From the NCBI GenBank assembly GCA_016713665.1, contig JADJOR010000008.1, forward strand, positions 186,001-250,000: a stretch of DNA of 64,000 bases. The letters are read 5' to 3'. A program made the translations under genes and the position numbers. The notes beneath the pieces are model-generated. The model was not told the DNA's origin and made no database searches. It saw nothing but the letters and a program-made list of their open reading frames with translations. The stretch's first letter is position 1, and each line of letters begins with the position of its first letter. This document shows, piece by piece, positions 36,166 to 43,210 of this stretch. The DNA is from Deltaproteobacteria bacterium (GTDB taxonomy: Bacteria; Myxococcota_A; UBA9160; UBA4427).

Positions 36166-37547
36166 TCGCTCTCGGTCCCCGGACCATCCGCGTCCCGGCT
36201 CCCCTTCTTCCATTGCCCCGACATCGTCGCGTGTCGGATCTCTGCCTGGCTCGCGCGCCGAACGACGTCGTCGCCGAAGCGGTCCGCGAGCAGATCGAGC
36301 GCGCGATTGAGCCGTCGCCGCCGCGGCAGATCCGCGGCGTCCGGGCGATCGGCCTCCGCCCCGTGCGCCCCGTGCGCCCCGTCGAAGAGCGAGAGCTGCG
36401 TCGCCCGCTGCACGCCCGAGACCGTCGGCCTCAGCGTCCCGACCGCCTCCGCCTCTTCCGTCCCGTGCGTCCCCTCGCCCGCCTCTTCCGCCGAGCCCCC
36501 GACGAGCCCGCTGACCCCGACCCCGAGCAGGCGCACCGGCTCGAGAAGCGCGTCCTCGAGCAGCGAGCAGGCCACGCGCGCGATCTCGCCCCCGTCGTCC
36601 GTCGCGAGCGCGAGCGTCGCCTGCCGCGTGCGCACCGGATAGCCGCGCGGCCCCTCCTTGCGGCGCCGGCCGAGGCGCCACTTGAGTACGACGGTGCGCG
36701 CCATCCGGTCCTGGCGGCGCAGGCGGCGGGCGACGGCCTCGGCATGGGCGAGGATCGTGCGCTCGAGGGTCTCGCGATCGGCGACGTCGCGCTCGAACGT
36801 ATTCTCCTCGGAGAGCGAGACGACCTCGCGATCCGGCTCGACCCCGCGCACGTCCTCGCCCCGGGCGAGCCGGCCGAGCGAGACGCCGAAATCGCCGAGC
36901 GCGCGCCGCAGCGCCTCGAGATCCGAGCGGGCGAGGTCGGCGATCGTATGAAAGCCCAGCCGCGCGAGCCGCGCCTCCGCGACCTCCCCCACGCCCCAGA
37001 TCTTCCGGACCGGGAGCGGATCGAGAAAGGCCCGCACGCCGTCCGGCGCGACCTCGAGCAACCCGTCCGGCTTCGCCATCCCGCTCGCGATCTTCGCCAC
37101 CATCTTCACCGGCCCGATGCCCACCGACACCGCGAGCCCCGTCAAAGCCCGGACCTCCGCCCGCAGCCGCCCGGCCACCGCGCGCGGCGGACCGAGCAGG
37201 CGCTCGCTGCCCGTCAGATCGAGGAAGGCCTCGTCGAGGGAGAGGCCTTCGACGAGGGGCGAATAACGCCGGAAGATCTCGAAGATCCGACGCGACTCCG
37301 TCGCATAACGCGCCATGTCGCCGGGGATGAAGACGAGCTCGGGACAACGCCGCTTCGCCTCGAAGCTCGACATCGCCGAGCGCACCCCGAAGACGCGCGC
37401 CTCGTAGGACGCGGCCGCGACGACGCCGCGGGGTCCGGCGCCGCCGACGACGATCGGCCGCCCGCGCAGCTCGGGCCGATCGCGCTGCTCGACCGACGCG
37501 TAGAAGGCGTCCATGTCGGCGTGCAGCACGCAGCGCGGCGCGCTCAT
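36162..37547 (-). CDS. dinB: DinB (DNA polymerase IV), Y-family translesion polymerase
   Basis: An active Y-family polymerase of 461 residues. The palm metal ligands are LHADMDAFYASVEQ (residues 8-21) and SLDEAFLDLTG (about 102-112). Also seen are the helix-hairpin-helix RKIWGVGEVAEARL and a little-finger domain from residue 230. Near the end QLSLF is a beta-clamp-binding motif, followed by an Arg-rich tail of about 60 residues. It copies past lesions during repair. The ATG overlaps the preceding FAD-oxidoreductase gene by four bases (ATGA), so it is translated with that gene and the upstream receiver protein. Confidence 0.95.
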   Translation of the reverse strand: MSAPRCVLHADMDAFYASVEQRDRPELRGRPIVVGGAGPRGVVAAASYEARVFGVRSAMSSFEAKRRCPELVFIPGDMARYATESRRIFEIFRRYSPLVEGLSLDEAFLDLTGSERLLGPPRAVAGRLRAEVRALTGLAVSVGIGPVKMVAKIASGMAKPDGLLEVAPDGVRAFLDPLPVRKIWGVGEVAEARLARLGFHTIADLARSDLEALRRALGDFGVSLGRLARGEDVRGVEPDREVVSLSEENTFERDVADRETLERTILAHAEAVARRLRRQDRMARTVVLKWRLGRRRKEGPRGYPVRTRQATLALATDDGGEIARVACSLLEDALLEPVRLLGVGVSGLVGGSAEEAGEGTHGTEEAEAVGTLRPTVSGVQRATQLSLFDGAHGAHGAEADRPDAADLPRRRRLNRALDLLADRFGDDVVRRASQAEIRHATMSGQWKKGSRDADGPGTESD

Positions 37548-38950
37548 GCGGTCCGGAGGGGCGGATCGGAGGCCGACGAGCCGGCCGGCGAGCGCTCGAG
37601 GCCATCGAGGACGTCGGCCGCGGCACGCAGGCCGGCGGTGACGCGACCCTCGAGATCGGGGGTCGTCAGCGCCTCGGTCGCGAAGGCGAGGCGCGGCGAG
37701 CGCTCCGCGCGCTGCTCGAACTGGAGCCTGCGCGCGAGGGCGCCGCGGCCCTGGACCGACATGAGCTCCGCGATGCGCTCGACCCGCGAGGGCCCCGTCG
37801 GCAGGTCGCCGATCGGCGAGCCGCGGAAGGCGGCATCGATCTTCGCGACGATCGCCTGATCCGAGAGATGGAAGCTCGCGTCGACCGCATCGTGCTGGAA
37901 GGAGATGCGGATCCAGAAGGGCGTGCGCGCGGTGGGCGGCGTCGGGGCCCCGAGGATGCGCAGGTCGCGCATCTCGGGGATCTCGCCGGGGACGAAGGTC
38001 ACGCCGGCGAGGCCGCGCAGCAGGAAGGCGGGATCCGAGACGAAGCGGTGGATCACGATCGAGCGGCGCGGCTCGAAGGTCTGGAAATGGCCGCGCTCGG
38101 CGGGCGAGAGCTTCGGACAGATGCGCAGGATCTCGCTCGGCGGGACGGCGACGACCGCCGCGTCGGCCAGGAAGATCTCCTCGCGCCCGCCCTCGCGGGC
38201 CCGGACGCGCACGCCCTCCGCCGTCGACTCGAGGCTCTCGACGCGACAGCCGAAGCGCACGGCGAGCGGCGCGGCCAGGCGCGCGACGAGGCCGGCGAGG
38301 CCGCCTGCGAGGGACACGGTGCGCCCACCGCCGGCCCAGAGGCGAACGAGCATCTGCACGACGATCGCCGCGGACTCCGCCGAGAGGTCGAGGCCCGTGC
38401 GCGCGAGCAGGGCCGGCGCGAGTCGCGTCGTGCACCAGCGCGTCCCGAACGCCCGCGTCGAGGCGCGCGACCAGAGCTGATCGTCGAGGGCGAGCACCGA
38501 CTCGGGGATCCGCGGCGCCGAACGGCGCGACGCGTCCCAGAGCGCGCGCACGACGCGACGCCGCGCGCCCCAGCGCGGCCTTCGCCAGAAGACCGCGTCG
38601 ATCGGGCGATCGATCCGGGGCGAAAGCCGCGGCACGAGCACCTCCCACGGCCGCAGCGCCGGCGGGCGGTGGAGCTTCGCGCCGAGGACGAGGGCGTGGC
38701 GGCGCTCGACGAGCGGTGCGTCGGCGGCTTCGAGGCCGAGGGTCGCGAGCAGCGCGCGGAGATTCGGATCGCCCTCGCCGACCTCGCCGACACCGGGCTC
38801 GAGCGGACCGTATTCCGTCGCGAGCGGACGCAGCCTTCCGCCGGCGCCGGGCTGCGCCTCGAGCACGAGCACCGAATGCCCTGCCCGCGCGAGCTTCGTG
38901 GCGCAGACGAGCCCACCGAGCCCGCTGCCGACGACGACGACGGAGGCCAA
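37544..38950 (-). CDS. FAD-dependent amine-oxidase/phytoene-desaturase-like oxidoreductase
   Basis: A 468-residue flavoprotein. It opens with the FAD motif VVVVGSGLGGLVCATKLARAGHSVLVLEAQPGAGGRL, has a large substrate domain, a C-terminal half with LADAAVVAVPP (second FAD-contact region) and ends GRVTAGLRAAADVL, as in amine-oxidase/protoporphyrinogen-oxidase-like proteins. The substrate is unknown. The start is a TTG whose first base directly follows the stop of the receiver gene, and its end overlaps dinB. Why a flavin oxidoreductase should be locked between a receiver and DinB is not clear from the sequence. Confidence 0.82.
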   Translation of the reverse strand: MASVVVVGSGLGGLVCATKLARAGHSVLVLEAQPGAGGRLRPLATEYGPLEPGVGEVGEGDPNLRALLATLGLEAADAPLVERRHALVLGAKLHRPPALRPWEVLVPRLSPRIDRPIDAVFWRRPRWGARRRVVRALWDASRRSAPRIPESVLALDDQLWSRASTRAFGTRWCTTRLAPALLARTGLDLSAESAAIVVQMLVRLWAGGGRTVSLAGGLAGLVARLAAPLAVRFGCRVESLESTAEGVRVRAREGGREEIFLADAAVVAVPPSEILRICPKLSPAERGHFQTFEPRRSIVIHRFVSDPAFLLRGLAGVTFVPGEIPEMRDLRILGAPTPPTARTPFWIRISFQHDAVDASFHLSDQAIVAKIDAAFRGSPIGDLPTGPSRVERIAELMSVQGRGALARRLQFEQRAERSPRLAFATEALTTPDLEGRVTAGLRAAADVLDGLERSPAGSSASDPPLRTA

Positions 38951-39394
38951 CTAATGTCCCGATCCGGCGGGCTTGCCTGCGGCACCGTCGCCCGGATCGC
39001 CCGCGGCGCGCGGGCCGCCGGTCTCGGCGATCAATTGCAGGAGCGCCTTCGGCGCGAATGGCTTGCGCAAGAACCGCCCCCCCCGCCTCGAGAGCTCGCT
39101 CTCGAGGGACTCGGGCAGAGCATCGCCGCTCATGAGCAGGACTTCGAGCCCCGGCGCGCGCGCCTGCAGGAGCGGTAGCAGCTCGGCGGCTCCGCCGCCG
39201 GGCGCGAGGTTCACGTCGAGCAGGGCGAGCTCGATCTCGGGCGTCCGGCCAGCGGGCGTGTCGAAGAGGGCGAGCGTCTCTCGAAGGCTGGCCGCGGTCC
39301 GGACCCGATGGCCCGCGCTCTCGAGCAGGCGGACGATCAGGCGGAGGAGCTGCTCGTCGTCGTCGACGACGAGGACGGATCGCTGCGCGCTCAT
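38951..39394 (-). CDS. Single-domain response regulator (receiver only)
   Basis: A 147-residue CheY-like protein. Acidic pocket residues are VLVVDDDEQ (8-16), phosphoacceptor LALLDVNLAPGG (about 60-71), the switch serine in LLMSGD and the conserved lysine in FLRKPFAPKALLQL. A Gly/Pro-rich tail ends the protein, with no output domain. It heads a three-gene set with the FAD oxidoreductase and dinB and is divergent from dnaE2 across 164 bases. It may act by protein interaction with a distant kinase; the GHKL protein at 27.5 kb is one candidate by presence only. Confidence 0.88.
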   Translation of the reverse strand: MSAQRSVLVVDDDEQLLRLIVRLLESAGHRVRTAASLRETLALFDTPAGRTPEIELALLDVNLAPGGGAAELLPLLQARAPGLEVLLMSGDALPESLESELSRRGGRFLRKPFAPKALLQLIAETGGPRAAGDPGDGAAGKPAGSGH

Positions 39395-39532
39395 GCCGGA
39401 CCGGTCCCCCGTCTCGCGTGGGCTGCGAGCAATTCGGATCGTGGAACGGATCCCGGATACGAAACGAGCCGCCCCACCAACCGGCTCGAATCGCTCGCCG
39501 GCAGAGAATGGTGCAGATCGAGGGTTGATTAA

Positions 39533-39555
39533 AGGCGAAAATAGAACGAAAGTCG
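39533..39555 (+). promoter_or_regulatory. SOS-type operator candidate, copy 2 (upstream of dnaE2)
   Basis: AGGCGAA-N7-CGAAAGTCG again, ending three bases before the dnaE2 ATG, with TTGA eight bases upstream of the motif (39525-39528). Conservation outside the N7 is 16 of 16 bases compared with the copy at 33061-33083, while the flanking DNA differs. Confidence 0.7.
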
Positions 39556-39558
39556 GAC

Positions 39559-42500
39559 ATGGCCCGCCCTTCGGACTACGTCGAGCTCCGCAGCCGCAGC
39601 GCCTTCTCGTTCCTCGAGGCCGCGAGCAACCCCGAAGAGCTCGCCGCCGCGGCCGCGGAGAAGGGCTATGCCGCCCTCGCTCTCGCCGATCGCGACGGCG
39701 TCTCGGGCGCGCCGCGCTTCCACCGGGCGGCGAAGGCGGCGGGCCTGAGAGCGATCGTCGGCGCAGAGGTCGCGGTCGAGACGGTGGCGAAGGCGGAAGC
39801 GGAAGGCGGCGAACTTGCCGCCTTCGCCGACCGCCCGGCCGATCGCCTGCTCCTGCTCGTCGAGTCGGCCGAGGGCTGGCGACGGCTCTGCCGTCTGCTG
39901 ACCCTCGCCCACGGCCGGCGCCCCAAGTCGCTCGAGGCCCGCGACCCCGAGGCACGCCGGCGCATCCGCGTCCGCTGGGACGAGGTCGAGGCGCTCGCCG
40001 GCCATTGGAGCGTGCTCGTCCGCGGCGACGAGCGCCTCACGCCGGCGCTCCTCGACCGCGCCCGGCCCGTCTTCGGCGAGCGCCTCGCCGTCGACGTCTC
40101 GCAGCTGCTCGACCGCAGGCTCGCGCGGGCCTCTCGGCGCGCGGCGGCGATGGCGCGGGACCGGGGCGTCGGCGTCGTCGCGAGCGGCGACGTGCGCTGC
40201 GCCCGACCGCGCGATCGCCGGCTCCTCGACGCCCTCGTCTGCCTGCGCGAGCGCGTTCCCCTCGACCGCGCCGGGCGCAGGCTGCCGCCCAACGGCGAAG
40301 GCTTTCTCCAGGAGCGCGCCGAGATCGTGCGTCGCTTCGCCGACCATCCCGAATGGATCCTCGCGACCCGCGCCATCGCCGAGCGCTGCGAGTTCGGCCT
40401 CGAGAAGCTCGACTATCGCTTCCCCGTCTATCCGCTGCGCCCGGGCGAGACCCAGATCGGACGGCTGCGCGCGCTCGCCTTGCAGGGCGCCGCCCGACGT
40501 CACGACGGGAAGCCGGGGGCGAAGGTCCTGCGCCAGCTCGAGCACGAGCTCGCCGTCATCGGGAAGCTCGACCTCGCGGGCTATTTCCTGATCGTCGAGG
40601 ACATCACGTCCTTCGCCGCCCGCGAGAAGATCCTCTGCCAGGGCCGCGGCTCCGCCGCCAACAGCGCCGTCTGCCACGCGCTCGGGATCACCGCCGTCGA
40701 CCCCGTGAAGATGGACCTGCTCTTCGAGCGCTTCCTGTCGGAGGAGCGCGGCGAGTGGCCCGACATCGACATCGATTTTCCATCGGGCCCACAACGTGAA
40801 AAAGTGATCCAGTACGTCTTCGCGAAGTACGGGACGGCGGGCTCGGCGATGACGGCCAACGTCATCACCTACCAGACGAAGCTCGCGGTCCGGGAGATGG
40901 GCAAGGTCCTCGGCCACGCGCCCGAAGCGATCGACCGGCTCGCGAAGCTCGTGGGTCGCCTCGACTTCCCCGAGCATCGGCCGGCCGGCGGACGCGGCAT
41001 CGACCCCGAGCTCGCGATCCGGCTGCGGGAGGCGAAGCTCGATCCCGAGGCGCCGGGCGTGCGCCACTGGATCGAGCTCGTCGACGCGGTCCAGGGCCTG
41101 CCGCGCCATCTCGGGCAGCACAGCGGCGGCGTCGTGATCGCGGCGGGGCGCCTCGACGAGGTCGTGCCGATCGAGCCGGCGACGATGGCGGATCGGCGGA
41201 TCGTCCAGTGGGACAAGGAGGACTGCGCGGATCTCGGGATCATCAAGATCGATCTGCTCGGCCTCGGCATGCTCGCGGCCCTCGAGGAGACGCTCCCGCT
41301 GATCGCGCGCCACGAGGGCGTCGACGTCGATCTCGCGAAGCTCCCCGCCGACGATCCCGAGACCTACGCGATGATGCGTCGGGCCGACACGGTCGGCGTC
41401 TTCCAGATCGAGAGCCGCGCCCAGATGGCGACGCTCCCGCGGCTGAAGCCTGCGACCTTCTACGACCTCGTCGTCGAGATCGCGCTGATCCGGCCGGGGC
41501 CGGTCGTCGGCCAGATGGTGCATCCGTATCTGAACCGGCGCGCCGGCCGCGAGCCCGTCGAATATCCCCACGAGTCGCTGCGGCCGATCCTCGAGCGGAC
41601 GCTCGGTGTTCCGATCTTCCAGGAGCAGCTGCTGCGGATCGCGATGACGGCGGCGGGCTTCTCGGGGGGCGAGGCGGAGGAGCTTCGGCGCGCGATGGGC
41701 TTCAAGCGCTCGGTCGAACGCATGGAGAAGATCGAATCACGCCTGCGCGAGGGCATGCGCGCGCGCGGGCTCACGCAGGCGGCGGAGGACCAGATCGTCC
41801 TCCACATCCGTTCGTTCGCGCTCTACGGCTTCCCCGAGTCGCATTCGGCTTCCTTCGCGCTGATCGCCTACGCCTCCGCCTACCTGAAGCGCCACCATCC
41901 CGCGGCATTCCTCGTCGGCCTGCTGCGCGCCCAGCCGATGGGCTTCTACAGCCCGGCGACGCTGATCCAGGATGCGGGACGCCACGGGGTCGAGGTCCGG
42001 CCGATCGACGTGGGGCGATCCGGGACGCAGAGCGATCTCGAGCCGGGGAACGCGCGCGCGGCTCGAGAGCGGGGCGCTTCCCGCCGTGGCCCGACCGACG
42101 GCGGCTCCGGCCCGCCGCCCGCCGTCCGCATCGGCCTCGACTCGGTCGGCGGCCTGAATCGCAGCACGGCCGCGCGCATCGTCGCCGAGCGCGAGGCGCG
42201 CGCGTTCGTCGATCTCGGCGACTTCGTGCGGCGCGTCGGGCCCGATCGAGACGAGCTCGAGGCGCTGGCCCTGCTCGGGGCGCTCGCGGGCCTGCGCGGC
42301 GCCGCCGGCGAGCGGCGCGGGGCGCTCTGGCAGGTCGCGGCCCTCGAGCGCGATCCGCGCTCGCTCTTCGCGGGTCGGGCGATCGCGCGGGCGGCGACGG
42401 GCGCCCGCGCGGTCGAGCCCGTCGAGTCCATCGATCCCGGGGAGGCATCCGATCCCGCCGAAGTCCTCGACCCGACCGACGTGCTCGCCGAGGCCGAGCC

Positions 42501-42945
42501 CGAGCGCTCGCCGCTCCGCCCGCTCTCCCCCCTCGAGACGACGCTCGCCGACTACCGCCTCGCGGGCCTCACGACCGGCGTCCACGTCATGGCCCATCTG
42601 CGCCCGCGCCTCGAACGCGAAGGCATCCTCACCGCCGCGCGCCTGCGCGAGGTGCCCGACGGCGCCTTCGTCCGCATCGCGGGCCATGCCATCGTCCGCC
42701 AGCGACCGGGCTCGGCGAAGGGCTTCTGCTTCGTGACGCTCGAGGACGAGACCGGGCTCGCGAACGCGGTCCTGACGCCGGACCGGGCGAGCCGCTTCCG
42801 GATCCCGCTCCACCAGGCGGCGATGCTCGTGATCGAAGGGCCGCTCCAGCGCGTCGACGGGGTGCTCCACGTCCGGGCCCGATCGGTCCGGGCCCTCGAG
42901 CTCGGAGGCTCGGCGGCGCTGCCGGCTTCCCACGACTATCGCTAG
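39559..42945 (+). CDS. dnaE2: DnaE2 (ImuC), error-prone DNA polymerase III alpha subunit
   Basis: The catalytic polymerase of damage-induced mutagenesis, 1128 residues. The PHP domain at the N-terminus reads ELRSRSAFSFLEAASNPEEL and LALADRDG, where the metal-binding His residues of other PHP domains are replaced. The palm contains the catalytic PDIDIDFPSG (about 399-408) and NSAVCHALGIT. The fingers include IQWDKEDC-like VQWDKEDCADLG and ESHSASFALIAYASAYLKRHHP. After a 30-residue low-complexity insertion (about 825-855) come the HhH and OB-fold (RIAGHAIVRQRPGSAKGFCFVTLEDETG). The C-terminus lacks a clamp-binding motif, consistent with delivery by ImuB. The ATG lies right after the shared operator motif. 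Confidence 0.95.
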   Translation: MARPSDYVELRSRSAFSFLEAASNPEELAAAAAEKGYAALALADRDGVSGAPRFHRAAKAAGLRAIVGAEVAVETVAKAEAEGGELAAFADRPADRLLLLVESAEGWRRLCRLLTLAHGRRPKSLEARDPEARRRIRVRWDEVEALAGHWSVLVRGDERLTPALLDRARPVFGERLAVDVSQLLDRRLARASRRAAAMARDRGVGVVASGDVRCARPRDRRLLDALVCLRERVPLDRAGRRLPPNGEGFLQERAEIVRRFADHPEWILATRAIAERCEFGLEKLDYRFPVYPLRPGETQIGRLRALALQGAARRHDGKPGAKVLRQLEHELAVIGKLDLAGYFLIVEDITSFAAREKILCQGRGSAANSAVCHALGITAVDPVKMDLLFERFLSEERGEWPDIDIDFPSGPQREKVIQYVFAKYGTAGSAMTANVITYQTKLAVREMGKVLGHAPEAIDRLAKLVGRLDFPEHRPAGGRGIDPELAIRLREAKLDPEAPGVRHWIELVDAVQGLPRHLGQHSGGVVIAAGRLDEVVPIEPATMADRRIVQWDKEDCADLGIIKIDLLGLGMLAALEETLPLIARHEGVDVDLAKLPADDPETYAMMRRADTVGVFQIESRAQMATLPRLKPATFYDLVVEIALIRPGPVVGQMVHPYLNRRAGREPVEYPHESLRPILERTLGVPIFQEQLLRIAMTAAGFSGGEAEELRRAMGFKRSVERMEKIESRLREGMRARGLTQAAEDQIVLHIRSFALYGFPESHSASFALIAYASAYLKRHHPAAFLVGLLRAQPMGFYSPATLIQDAGRHGVEVRPIDVGRSGTQSDLEPGNARAARERGASRRGPTDGGSGPPPAVRIGLDSVGGLNRSTAARIVAEREARAFVDLGDFVRRVGPDRDELEALALLGALAGLRGAAGERRGALWQVAALERDPRSLFAGRAIARAATGARAVEPVESIDPGEASDPAEVLDPTDVLAEAEPERSPLRPLSPLETTLADYRLAGLTTGVHVMAHLRPRLEREGILTAARLREVPDGAFVRIAGHAIVRQRPGSAKGFCFVTLEDETGLANAVLTPDRASRFRIPLHQAAMLVIEGPLQRVDGVLHVRARSVRALELGGSAALPASHDYR

Positions 42946-43105
42946 GAGCCTGACCCAAGATGGGCGTGGATGCCTGAACGTCGAGACACGCCGCTCGCAA
43001 GGCGCGCGAGGGAGCCGTAGCAGGGCTACGGCGACCGAGTGCAACGCCGCGAGCGGCGATGGATCGGCGTTCCGGCGCCGCGCGCGCCATCTTGGGTCAG
43101 GCTCC
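42945..43105. repeat. 161-bp nested inverted-repeat element with 19-bp perfect ends (MITE/REP-like)
   Basis: The ends GGAGCCTGACCCAAGATGG (42945-42963) and its exact reverse complement (43087-43105) bound the element. Inside, CGCCGCTCGC (42989-42998) pairs with GCGAGCGGCG (43049-43058), and the apex GCCGTAGC (43014-43021) pairs with GCTACGGC (43025-43032) around a three-base loop. The three helices are nested, so the element can fold as one long cruciform or RNA hairpin. Its left end begins at the last base of the dnaE2 stop codon. It encodes no protein that I can support and has no transposase. Confidence 0.8.
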
Positions 43106-43210
43106 GAGGGTGCACGATCCCGCCGACGAAGCGGTCGCGCGAGAACACGCTCCGAACGCGAGCGCCCCACACGACCCGACGCCCGAGCCGCTCCGGACGC
43201 CTCTGCTACC

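Noticed and set aside
36162..39560. Single 1132-codon minus-strand frame covering dinB to the receiver gene
   Set aside because: Only the dinB part (to 37547) has motifs; the rest is a shadow of the FAD oxidoreductase and receiver genes, which use other frames.
42961..43090. Small protein inside the inverted-repeat element
   Set aside because: Open stretches are short, lack ribosome-binding sites and simply follow the palindrome.
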